6,042 nt of DNA from Leptotrichiaceae bacterium (GCA_030532815.1 JAUNKI010000121.1:1-6042), one strand, 5' to 3'. Shown: positions 1-5,931, counted from the stretch's first letter. The notes: generated from the letters alone by a model not told the origin. Numbers and translations: made by a program.

Positions 1-6
1 AAGGAG
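1..6 (+). promoter_or_regulatory. Shine-Dalgarno of the substrate-binding protein gene
   Basis: AAGGAG sits 7 bases before the ATG at 14 and fixes that start. The window begins on this site, so the promoter and any operator of the transporter operon are outside the visible sequence. Confidence 0.85.
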
Positions 7-13
7 ATGAATT

Positions 14-1057
14 ATGAAAAAGAAAATTTTATGGTTGTTTATGATAATGACAACTCTGATTTTAACAGCTTGCGGAAGTAAAGGGGGCGGAGAGTCGTCA
101 GATTCAAAAAATTCTGAAATAAAAGGGAAAATAGTTATTTACACATCTATGTACGAAGATATAATAGATAATGTAAAAGGAAAACTGAAAAAAGAATTTC
201 CTAATCTGGAAGTGGAATTTTTTCAGGGAGGTACGGGAACGCTCCAGTCAAAAGTTGCAGCTGAAATGCAGGCAAATAAACTGGGAGCGGATATACTTAT
301 GGTTGCGGAGCCTTCTTATTCTTTAGAATTAAAGGAAAAGGGAGTGTTGCATGCATATGTTTCCAAAAATGCTGAAAATTTAGCATTGGATTATGATAAA
401 GACGGATACTGGTACCCTGTACGTATACTTAATATGGTTTTAGCATATAATCCTGAAAAATTTACTAAGGAACAGGTAGCACAGTCATTTGATGAATTTG
501 CAAAAAGAGCGGATTTAAAAGGAAAAATTTCCATTCCTGATCCTTTAAAATCAGGTACGGCTTTAGCCGCAGTTTCAGCTTTAACCGAAAAATATGGAGA
601 GGGTTATTTTGAAACTCTTGCAAAACAGAATCCTGTTGTGGAATCAGGTTCGGTTGCAGTTACTAAGCTGGAAACAGGTGAAGCTGCTCAGATAATGATA
701 CTGGAAGAGTCCATTCTGAAAAAAAGAGAAGAGGAAAATTCAGCTTTGGAAGTTATATATCCTACAGACGGAGTAATTTCAACTCCGAGTACAATTATGA
801 CAATAAAAGAGGATTTGTCTGCAAATAAAAATATAAAAGCGGCTGAAGCTCTGACAGACTGGTTCTTATCACCTGCAGGACAGGAAGCAATAGTTGCAGG
901 TTGGATGCATTCAGTATTAAAAAATCCTGAAAAGGCTCCGTATGATGCTAAAAATACTTCGGAAATTTTAAATTCGGTTATGAAAATAAACTGGGAAAAT
1001 ACATACCATAATAGAGAACAGTTACGTAAAATTTTTGAAAAACATATAGTAAAATAA
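14..1057 (+). CDS. ABC importer substrate-binding lipoprotein (FbpA/AfuA/PhnS-like)
   Basis: Extracellular solute-binding protein of 347 residues, the capture component of the importer encoded by the next two genes. The N-terminus is a lipoprotein signal: Lys 2-4, a hydrophobic core, and a lipobox LTAC with Cys20 as the lipid-anchored residue, followed by a Gly/Ser/Lys linker to about residue 38. The mature part has the look of the Fe3+/aminoethylphosphonate/sugar-phosphate binder group: first strand KIVIYTS (39-45), ADILMVAEPSY (92-102), hinge-like MVLAYNPEKF (141-150), and the DPLKSGTA loop (176-183), a likely ligand-binding turn. The length is normal for the family. Ferric-iron binders usually carry adjacent tyrosines in the second lobe. 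The corresponding stretch here (about 226-235, IMILEES) has none, so iron is not assured as substrate. It is the first gene of a three-gene operon, 43 bases before the permease start. Role certain, substrate unknown. Confidence 0.9.
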   Translation: MKKKILWLFMIMTTLILTACGSKGGGESSDSKNSEIKGKIVIYTSMYEDIIDNVKGKLKKEFPNLEVEFFQGGTGTLQSKVAAEMQANKLGADILMVAEPSYSLELKEKGVLHAYVSKNAENLALDYDKDGYWYPVRILNMVLAYNPEKFTKEQVAQSFDEFAKRADLKGKISIPDPLKSGTALAAVSALTEKYGEGYFETLAKQNPVVESGSVAVTKLETGEAAQIMILEESILKKREEENSALEVIYPTDGVISTPSTIMTIKEDLSANKNIKAAEALTDWFLSPAGQEAIVAGWMHSVLKNPEKAPYDAKNTSEILNSVMKINWENTYHNREQLRKIFEKHIVK

Positions 1058-1100
1058 CAGAAATAATACATAAAATTTTATTTTGGAAAAGAGAGAAAAA

Positions 1101-2783
1101 ATGTCTAATATAAAAAAATGGCACATTGATATAAAATGGGTGGTTATATTGGGAATTGTCGGATTTTTATTTGTATTTGAAGTAGTTCCCTTGTTTAATC
1201 TGTTAATAAGTTCCCTGTTTCCCAAAGGAAGCTTTTCACTGGAATCTTTTAAAAGGGTTTATACATATGATTTGAACTGGACTGCATTGAAAAATACATT
1301 GGTTACTTCAGGATTAACAACAGTTTTCGGAGTTATGTTGGCTTTTCCATTGGCATTTCTCGTAGGAAGAACTGATATGTACGGAAAGAAATTTTTCAGA
1401 ACGCTTTTTGTCGTTACGTATATGGTTCCTCCTTATGTAGGAGCAATGGCATGGCTACGTCTGTTGAATCCCAGAGCGGGTGTTTTAAATAAATTTCTTA
1501 TGGATGTTTTTAATTTGCAGAAGGCTCCGTTTAATATTTATACTATTTCGGGAATGGTATGGGTTCTTACCTGTTTTTTCTATCCCTATGCTTTTATAAC
1601 AATATCACGGGCAATGGAAAAAATGGATCCTTCATTGGAAGAAGCGTCAAAAATATCAGGAGCTTCGCCTCTGAAAACTTTAATGACGGTTACAATCCCT
1701 ATGATGACACCGAGTATAATTGCAGCAGGACTTCTTGTATTTGTAGCTTCTGCATCAGTATTCGGAATTCCTTCCATAATAGGAGCACCGGGTAAAATAT
1801 ATACAGTAACTACACGTATTATAGACTTTGTTCACATAGGTTCCGAAGAAGGGCTTAATGATGCTATGGCTTTAGCGGTATTTCTTATGCTGATAGCAAA
1901 TGTGGTTTTATATATTACGACATTTGTAATAGGAAAACGTCAGTTTATAACAATGAGCGGAAAGTCCACAAGACCGAACATAGTCGAACTTGGAAAGTGG
2001 AGACTGCCTGTAACAATCGGTGTTTCAATATTTTCATTTTTTGTAGTAATTTTACCTTTCATTACAGTGGCACTGACATCCTTTACTGTAAACATGGGTA
2101 AACCGATAGGACTTTCCAATATGTCTTTAGCTGCATGGGAAAAGGTATTTTCAAGGGAATCAATAATAAGTTCCACTAAAAACAGTATAATTGCCGGAAT
2201 TGCAGCGGCATTTTTCGGAATTGTTATTTCATGTGTAATGGCGTATCTGCTTCAGAGAACAAATGTAAAAGGTAAAAAAATACCGGATTTCCTCATTACA
2301 TTAGGTTCGGGAACTCCGAGTGTAACAATAGCTCTTGCATTGATAATATCAATGAGTGGAAAATTTAAGATTAATATTTATAATACTTTGTCAATAATGA
2401 TAGTGGCATATATGATAAAATATATGATGATGGGAATGAGAACGGTAGTTTCTGCAATGAGTCAGGTGCATCCTTCCCTTGAGGAAGCGGCACAGATTTC
2501 AGGAGCTAACTGGCTTCGCATGTTAAAAGATGTAACAATTCCTTTAATAGGAGCAAGTATTGTAGCAGGATTTTTCCTGATATTCATGCCTTCATTTTAT
2601 GAATTGACAATGTCGACCCTGCTTTATTCGTCCAATACAAAAACTATTGGTTATGAACTGTACATATATCAGACTTATCACAGTCAGCAGGTGGCAAGTG
2701 CATTGGCGACGGCTATTCTGATATTTGTAATTTTAATCAATTATGTTTTAAACAAACTGACTAAAGGGCAGTTTTCAATTTAG
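1101..2783 (+). CDS. ABC importer permease, fused two-domain (FbpB-like)
   Basis: Integral membrane permease of 560 residues with two homologous halves, the FbpB/AfuB arrangement in which one chain supplies both membrane domains. I count 12 hydrophobic segments, six per half, with the second half starting near residue 302. Each half has an EAA coupling loop that docks on the ATPase: EEASKISGA from residue 180 (followed by TIPMM) and EEAAQISGA from residue 461 (followed by TIPLIG), about 280 residues apart. The ATG at 1101 is chosen because GGAAAAGAGAG lies just upstream, matching the arrangement before the ATPase gene. A TTG at 1083 would add six residues but has no Shine-Dalgarno and would place this purine tract inside the gene. 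A perfect 12-base AT palindrome (1070-1081) precedes the site. It follows the binding protein by 43 bases and ends 14 bases before the ATPase. Substrate cannot be read from the permease. Confidence 0.92.
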   Translation: MSNIKKWHIDIKWVVILGIVGFLFVFEVVPLFNLLISSLFPKGSFSLESFKRVYTYDLNWTALKNTLVTSGLTTVFGVMLAFPLAFLVGRTDMYGKKFFRTLFVVTYMVPPYVGAMAWLRLLNPRAGVLNKFLMDVFNLQKAPFNIYTISGMVWVLTCFFYPYAFITISRAMEKMDPSLEEASKISGASPLKTLMTVTIPMMTPSIIAAGLLVFVASASVFGIPSIIGAPGKIYTVTTRIIDFVHIGSEEGLNDAMALAVFLMLIANVVLYITTFVIGKRQFITMSGKSTRPNIVELGKWRLPVTIGVSIFSFFVVILPFITVALTSFTVNMGKPIGLSNMSLAAWEKVFSRESIISSTKNSIIAGIAAAFFGIVISCVMAYLLQRTNVKGKKIPDFLITLGSGTPSVTIALALIISMSGKFKINIYNTLSIMIVAYMIKYMMMGMRTVVSAMSQVHPSLEEAAQISGANWLRMLKDVTIPLIGASIVAGFFLIFMPSFYELTMSTLLYSSNTKTIGYELYIYQTYHSQQVASALATAILIFVILINYVLNKLTKGQFSI

Positions 2784-2791
2784 AAAAGGAG
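2784..2791 (+). promoter_or_regulatory. Shine-Dalgarno of the ATPase gene
   Basis: AAAAGGAG begins directly after the permease stop codon and lies 6 bases before the ATG at 2798. It supports that start and coupled expression of permease and ATPase. Confidence 0.85.
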
Positions 2792-2797
2792 AAAAAA

Positions 2798-3868
2798 ATG
2801 GCTTCTGTAACAATAAAAGGTGTAACAAAATCATTCGGGAACGTAAAAGTTCTACAGGAATTTAATCAGAAATTTGAAGACGGAGAATTCATAACTCTGC
2901 TCGGCCCTTCAGGCTGCGGAAAAACAACAATGCTCAGGCTGATAGCAGGTTTTGAAAAGCCGAGCAGCGGTGAAATATATATAGGAGACAGGCTTGTCTC
3001 CGGAGCTGACGGATTTGTACCCCCTGAAAAAAGGGAAATAGGAATGGTATTTCAGTCATATGCGGTATGGCCTCATATGAATGTTTTCGATAATGTAGCT
3101 TACCCGTTGAAAATTCAGAAAAAATCCAAAAGTGAAATAGAGGAAAGGGTAAATGAAGCCCTGAAAATAGTTCATCTTGAACAGTATAAGGATCGTTTTC
3201 CTTCAGAACTGTCAGGGGGTCAGCAGCAGAGAGTGGCACTTGGAAGAGCATTAGTGGCAAGACCTGAAATACTGCTTCTGGATGAACCGTTATCTAACCT
3301 TGATGCAAAATTAAGGGAAGAAATGAGATATGAAATAAAAGAGATAACGAGAAAATTAAAAATAACCGTAATTTATGTAACTCATGATCAGATTGAAGCA
3401 ATGACGATGAGTGACAGGATAGTACTGATTAATAAAGGAGAAATCCAGCAAATCGGTACTCCACAGGAAATATATTCAAATCCGAACAATGTTTTTACTG
3501 CAAATTTTGTAGGAAAAGTGGATTTTATAAAAGGAAAAGTGGAAGGTAATCAGATTTTGCTGAATAATAGCGACGGTCAGAAACTGGAAAATAAAAGTTC
3601 TTATACAGGAAATGTTATTGTAGCCGTAAGACCTGAAAATATACTTCTTTCAGATGAAGGTGAAATAAAAGGAAAAGTTTTTTCAAAATTTTATCTGGGA
3701 GATTCCAATGATTTGAGAATAGAAATAGGAAAAGGGAATATTTTGAGGGTTATGGCAAGAGCTTCCACTTATGAAACGTTAAAAATAGGTGAGGAAGTAA
3801 GAGTAAAAATTTTAGACTACTTTATTTTTGAAGATGACGGAAAAGATCAAACAAAAATAATGACTTAG
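2798..3868 (+). CDS. ABC importer ATP-binding protein (FbpC/PotA-like)
   Basis: Cytoplasmic ATPase of 356 residues that powers the importer. All nucleotide-binding elements are intact: Walker A GPSGCGKTT (36-44), Q-loop Gln86 in MVFQSYAVWPHM, signature LSGGQ (138-142), Walker B ILLLDEP (158-164) with catalytic Glu163, D-loop SNLD (166-169), and the switch His196 in VTHDQ. After residue 240 comes a C-terminal domain containing VRPENILL (277-284) and a DSNDLRIEI strand (302-310), typical of the TOBE-like regulatory domain of the iron/polyamine/sugar ATPase group. Total length is normal for FbpC-type proteins. It is the last gene of the operon. The coding sequence ends in TAG followed at once by in-frame TAG and TAA. 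Family and role are secure. The substrate of the whole system is not, because ATPases of this group are near-identical across ferric-iron, phosphonate, polyamine and sugar importers. Confidence 0.95.
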   Translation: MASVTIKGVTKSFGNVKVLQEFNQKFEDGEFITLLGPSGCGKTTMLRLIAGFEKPSSGEIYIGDRLVSGADGFVPPEKREIGMVFQSYAVWPHMNVFDNVAYPLKIQKKSKSEIEERVNEALKIVHLEQYKDRFPSELSGGQQQRVALGRALVARPEILLLDEPLSNLDAKLREEMRYEIKEITRKLKITVIYVTHDQIEAMTMSDRIVLINKGEIQQIGTPQEIYSNPNNVFTANFVGKVDFIKGKVEGNQILLNNSDGQKLENKSSYTGNVIVAVRPENILLSDEGEIKGKVFSKFYLGDSNDLRIEIGKGNILRVMARASTYETLKIGEEVRVKILDYFIFEDDGKDQTKIMT

Positions 3869-3893
3869 TAGTAAATTACCTTATAATAATTTG

Positions 3894-3996
3894 AAAAATA
3901 CTGTTTTAAATTTATATGAATACATAAATTAAAAAAATTAAATGACTAAAAATAATTTCAGATTTATGTTAAAATTAAATTTTTAACAGTATTTTT
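3894..3996. repeat. Imperfect inverted repeat, possible terminator or small palindromic element
   Basis: The arms 3894-3913 and 3977-3996 are reverse complements at 18 of 20 positions. The outer 12 bases match perfectly (AAAAATACTGTT against AACAGTATTTTT). Inside them a second pair, ACATAAAT (3922-3929) and ATTTATGT (3962-3969), can continue the stem. The right arm ends in a T-run and more T-rich sequence follows, so it could act as an operon terminator 25 bases past the ATPase stop. The stem is nearly all A/T and the loop is long, which is poor for a classic intrinsic terminator. A decayed non-autonomous mobile element is the alternative. I see no clean target-site duplication. Confidence 0.5.
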
Positions 3997-4059
3997 AATT
4001 TTTATATAATTTACGGAAAATAAAATTAAGATTTTCAGTTTGTTTTAATGTTATTACTG

Positions 4060-4065
4060 TATAAT
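4060..4065 (+). promoter_or_regulatory. Possible -10 box (TATAAT)
   Basis: A perfect TATAAT consensus lies 178 bases before the start of the first small gene. No good -35 hexamer is present at 16-18 bases (the best nearby, TTTTCA at 4032-4037, is too far). Such AT-rich DNA yields TATAAT by chance, so this is weak. If used, it gives a leader of about 165 bases containing the stems at 4088-4176. Confidence 0.2.
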
Positions 4066-4174
4066 GTATTCAATAATAAATGTAAGTAAAGAAATATGTT
4101 AAATATCAGAAAGAAGAAATTTATAAAAAATAATTATTTATAAATATTAATTTTTAAGTAGCAGAAACATTTCT

Positions 4175-4199
4175 TTAACATTTGTTATATTAACATTTG
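4175..4199 (+). promoter_or_regulatory. Possible extended -10 promoter within 10-base direct repeats
   Basis: TTAACATTTG occurs twice, at 4175-4184 and 4190-4199, with a 15-base period. Between and overlapping the copies is TGTTATATT (4183-4191), which fits an extended -10 (TG-N-TATATT). The -35 region is poor, as is tolerated for extended -10 promoters. Transcription would begin near 4198, about 40 bases before the ATG at 4238. Repeats overlapping the -10 would suit a regulator binding in tandem. Inference from pattern only. Confidence 0.35.
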
Positions 4200-4222
4200 A
4201 AAATAGAAAAAATTAAAATTTG

Positions 4223-4228
4223 AAAGGA
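4223..4228 (+). promoter_or_regulatory. Shine-Dalgarno that decides the start of the first small gene
   Basis: AAAGGA lies 9 bases before the ATG at 4238. It touches the in-frame ATG at 4229 and falls inside the reading frame from the TTG at 4220, so it supports only the 4238 start. Confidence 0.65.
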
Positions 4229-4237
4229 ATGATAAGA

Positions 4238-4549
4238 ATGAAAGCAACAAAAAAAAAATTACTTATATTAGTAATATTAACTTTTACAGCACTTTCAGCA
4301 ATAGCAGCAGGAAATGTGAAAGGAAAAAGTAATGTGAAATCTGATAAAGCATCACTATGTAGAGGATTATTTCCCAACGGAACATACACGGGAGCATTTG
4401 AAGTATCAGCTGACGGAGAATTAAGTTATTATACAGAGTATATGGAAATAAAAGACGGAGAAATAACAATATATCCTACTTTCAATTCTCAGACAAGGGA
4501 GTTAACGTTTAATATAGCAAATGACAATGTGAAAGTTACATGTAAGTAA
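4238..4549 (+). CDS. Small exported protein of unknown function (103 aa)
   Basis: I do not recognise the family. Residues 1-25 form a Sec signal peptide: MKATKKK, a hydrophobic core (LLILVILTF) and a small-residue cleavage region ALSAIAAGN, with cleavage likely after Ala23 or Ala24. The mature part is about 80 residues. It has a Lys-rich start (27-37), then NGTYTGAFEV (47-56) and alternating hydrophobic strands with ADGELSYYTEY and KDGEITIYP, so a small beta-sheet fold is likely. There are two mature cysteines, Cys41 and Cys102 (second-last residue), which could join the two ends by a disulfide. There is no lipobox or membrane anchor, so it is probably periplasmic or secreted. It heads a row of three small exported-protein genes. 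Two further in-frame starts upstream (TTG 4220, ATG 4229) lack a proper Shine-Dalgarno, so the start at 4238 is preferred. Confidence 0.75.
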   Translation: MKATKKKLLILVILTFTALSAIAAGNVKGKSNVKSDKASLCRGLFPNGTYTGAFEVSADGELSYYTEYMEIKDGEITIYPTFNSQTRELTFNIANDNVKVTCK

Positions 4550-4672
4550 TGTACATTATAAATCAGGAAATTATATGAAATTAATAAAACATACATTTAA
4601 AAATAAATAAAATTAAATATTAATACAACAGAAAAACTTTATAGCACTTAAAATAAAAAAATTAATAAACTC

Positions 4673-4678
4673 AGGAGA
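4673..4678 (+). promoter_or_regulatory. Shine-Dalgarno of the SH3-domain gene
   Basis: AGGAGA lies 10 bases before the ATG at 4689 and supports it. The 139-base gap from the previous gene shows no T-tailed hairpin and no clear promoter, so read-through from the preceding gene is possible. Confidence 0.7.
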
Positions 4679-4688
4679 AGCGATTAAA

Positions 4689-5180
4689 ATGAAAATATTA
4701 AAAAAATTATTATTGAGTATTATTTTTTTAGGAATTTTCAGTTTGGGAACGGCAAATGAAAAATTTGAAGTAAATTCAGCTGATGAGATAACAAATCTCA
4801 GGGAAAAGGCATCCAAGACTTCAAAAATATTAGCTGAACTGGAAAAAGAAGAAAGTGGAGATGTTATTAAAAAAGAAGGTAACTGGTATTATGTAAAATA
4901 TAAAACAAAAACGGGAAAAAATATATACGGATATATTCATAAAAGCCAAATAATGGTAGGAGAAATATATATTGCAAGTTCTAAAGACGGTTACGTAAAT
5001 GTGAGAAATCAGGAAGATTTATCATCACAGATACTGGAAAGTCTTCCTAACGGTACAAAAATAATGAAATATTCTCAGAAAGGTGATTGGTGTTACGTTA
5101 AATTTTCCGTAAAAGATGGAGGAGCGTTATCGGAAGATTACGGTTATATACATAAAAGTCAGTTGAAAAAATTAAAATAA
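4689..5180 (+). CDS. Exported protein with two bacterial SH3 domains
   Basis: A 163-residue protein. It starts with a Sec signal peptide (residues 1 to about 22: MKILKK, hydrophobic LLLSIIFLGIF, then SLGTAN, cleavage probably after Ala22). Two SH3b (SH3_3-like) repeats follow. The first (about 29-88) has NLREKAS, a Gly-Asn-Trp-Tyr-Tyr-Val strand (64-69) and ends GYIHKSQ (81-87). The second (about 97-160) has VNVRNQ (103-108), GDWCYVKF (132-139) and ends with the identical GYIHKSQ (152-158). These match the usual order of a variable-residue Leu/Val-Arg start, a Gly-x-Trp strand, and a Gly-Tyr/Phe-Val/Ile end. Bacterial SH3 domains generally bind peptidoglycan or proteins at the cell wall. No enzymatic domain is attached, so it is likely a periplasmic binding or adaptor protein. 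A single cysteine (Cys135) lies in the second domain. Domain identification is firm; the specific ligand is unknown. Confidence 0.85.
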   Translation: MKILKKLLLSIIFLGIFSLGTANEKFEVNSADEITNLREKASKTSKILAELEKEESGDVIKKEGNWYYVKYKTKTGKNIYGYIHKSQIMVGEIYIASSKDGYVNVRNQEDLSSQILESLPNGTKIMKYSQKGDWCYVKFSVKDGGALSEDYGYIHKSQLKKLK

Positions 5181-5291
5181 ATATATAAAATCTAAAGATG
5201 TACAATCATAGTTAAGGCAATTTTGTAAATAGGGAAAAATAAAAAGCGTAATAGGATATTAACTGTAATAAAAACAAAAAATATAAAAAAT

Positions 5292-5299
5292 AGGGGGGA
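5292..5299 (+). promoter_or_regulatory. G-rich Shine-Dalgarno of the third small gene
   Basis: AGGGGGGA is an unusual G-run in this AT-rich DNA and lies 2 bases before the ATG at 5302 (about 5 bases from its first GGA-like core). It supports that start despite tight spacing. Confidence 0.55.
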
Positions 5300-5301
5300 A
5301 A

Positions 5302-5583
5302 ATGAAAAAACTGATTTTAACAGGAATGCTGGTACTCGGTGTAATGGGAATTGCAAATCAAAGATTTGTTGAAAAATGTGAAATAACTTCCAAAGGAGTT
5401 TATAAAGATGGAGTAAGGTATGTAAACTGTATAAGTAAAGCTACAGGAAGACACTTTAATTTTATAAATGTAGACACATTTACATATCAGGATATGGATA
5501 AAGGATCGTCTTATGTTATTCATTTTAAAGGAAAAGGTTACAGAAATTTGAAAATTTTGACACATGATTATCCTTTGGATTAA
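5302..5583 (+). CDS. Small exported protein of unknown function (93 aa)
   Basis: I do not recognise the family. A short signal peptide (MKKLILTGMLVLGVMGIAN, cleavage likely after Ala18) leaves a mature protein of about 75 residues. The mature part is rich in aromatic and basic residues. It has two cysteines, Cys26 in EKCEITSKG and Cys43 in RYVNCISK, close enough for an intramolecular disulfide. Alternating patterns (GVYKDGVRYVNC, FNFINVDTFTY, SYVIHFKGKGYRNLKIL) suggest a small beta-rich domain. It has no lipobox, so it is probably periplasmic or secreted. It shows no clear similarity to the 103-residue protein at 4238-4549 beyond size, export signal and two cysteines. It is 121 bases downstream of the SH3 protein and is followed after 80 bases by a good terminator, so it ends the cluster. 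Confidence 0.75.
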   Translation: MKKLILTGMLVLGVMGIANQRFVEKCEITSKGVYKDGVRYVNCISKATGRHFNFINVDTFTYQDMDKGSSYVIHFKGKGYRNLKILTHDYPLD

Positions 5584-5663
5584 TATAACTAAAGAATAAT
5601 ATATCCGACTTTTTTCACGTTGTAAAATTTGAATATTGAGGGAGAAATAAAATATTGATAAAT

Positions 5664-5711
5664 AAAGTACACTGAAGGAATTGAGAAAATTTTCTGGAAG
5701 TGTACTTTTTT
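5664..5711 (+). terminator. Rho-independent terminator after the small-gene cluster
   Basis: A perfect 10-base stem, AAAGTACACT (5664-5673) with AGTGTACTTT (5699-5708), has a 25-base loop and runs into six T residues (5706-5711). It is the best terminator in the window. It lies 80 bases after the last small gene, consistent with ending its transcript. Confidence 0.75.
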
Positions 5712-5820
5712 AAATAGAAGTAATTTTACGAAAATTTTTGTTTTGTACTGTAAATATTATATTATTTGATTTAAATAATAGAAATACATACTTGCAGTTA
5801 TAAGTAAAAATTCGACATTC

Positions 5821-5931
5821 AAATTATTTCAATAAAAAGTGCAGGAATGAGTGTAAAGAAAAATCACTGTCTGAGCAAAGAGAGTTTGTGATTTTTTAGT
5901 GAATGAAATATTTTTGAGTGTGAAATAATTT
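5821..5931. repeat. 11-base inverted repeat enclosing a hairpin
   Basis: AAATTATTTCA (5821-5831) is the exact reverse complement of TGAAATAATTT (5921-5931). The arms enclose the 9-base-stem hairpin at 5859-5896 almost symmetrically, with 27 and 24 bases on either side. The whole could fold as a branched structure or be a small palindromic element. The arms are A/T-rich, so chance is possible. Confidence 0.4.
5859..5897 (+). terminator. Terminator-like hairpin with a 20-base loop
   Basis: AAAAATCAC (5859-5867) pairs with GTGATTTTT (5888-5896), and a run of six T residues (5892-5897) forms the end of the right arm. The A-run on the left makes it usable on either strand. The loop, TGTCTGAGCAAAGAGAGTTT, is less A/T-rich than its surroundings. 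There is no gene directly upstream on the + strand other than those already terminated at 5711, so it may serve a gene to the right on the - strand. Confidence 0.5.

Larger units (their letters stand above)
3869..4237. other. Intergenic region between transporter operon and small-gene cluster
   Basis: This 369-base, very AT-rich stretch has no convincing gene. From left to right it holds two further in-frame stop codons after the ATPase stop, a long imperfect inverted repeat (3894-3996), a TATAAT at 4060-4065, a nested pair of weak stems (4088-4176), and a 10-base direct repeat around a possible extended -10 (4175-4199). Last comes the Shine-Dalgarno of the next gene. It probably contains both the end signal of the transporter operon and the promoter of the downstream genes. 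Confidence 0.7.

Noticed and set aside
1070..1081. ATAAAATTTTAT palindrome before the permease as an operator or attenuator
   Set aside because: A 12-base A/T-only palindrome without a loop or T-tail is common by chance here and sits within an operon spacer.
688..1225. Reverse-strand reading frames opposite the binding protein and start of the permease
   Set aside because: They lie wholly or mostly opposite well-supported genes, lack ribosome binding sites, and have Cys/Phe/Ser-rich low-complexity translations typical of antisense frames.
1559..1795. 78-residue + strand frame within the permease
   Set aside because: It overlaps the first EAA loop in another frame, has no Shine-Dalgarno, and its translation has no plausible domain.
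2934..3260. 108-residue reverse-strand frame inside the ATPase gene
   Set aside because: It is antisense to the conserved Walker A to signature region, and its composition is dictated by that gene.
3869..4237. Riboswitch or CRISPR content in the large intergenic region
   Set aside because: There are no regularly spaced repeats with unique spacers, and no conserved riboswitch core or GC-containing stems. Only A/T-rich inverted and direct repeats are present.
4284..4469. Reverse-strand frame opposite the 103-residue exported protein
   Set aside because: The + strand frame has a signal peptide and a ribosome binding site. The reverse frame has neither and is a Leu/Phe-rich shadow.
4613..4816. 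Reverse-strand frame spanning the start of the SH3 gene
   Set aside because: It covers the AT-rich upstream region and the signal peptide in antisense, with no start signal or recognisable feature.
5223..5252. TTGTAA and CGTAAT as a promoter for the 93-residue protein gene
   Set aside because: The match to both hexamers is partial at 18-base spacing, which is expected by chance in this composition.
5317..5565. Reverse-strand 82-residue frame opposite the 93-residue exported protein
   Set aside because: It is antisense to a gene with a good ribosome binding site and signal peptide. The Cys/Ile/Phe-rich translation looks like a shadow.
5847..5891. 14-codon ATG frame in the right intergenic region
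   Set aside because: It runs through the hairpin at 5859-5897, has an AGGA too close to the start, and is better explained as part of the hairpin element.
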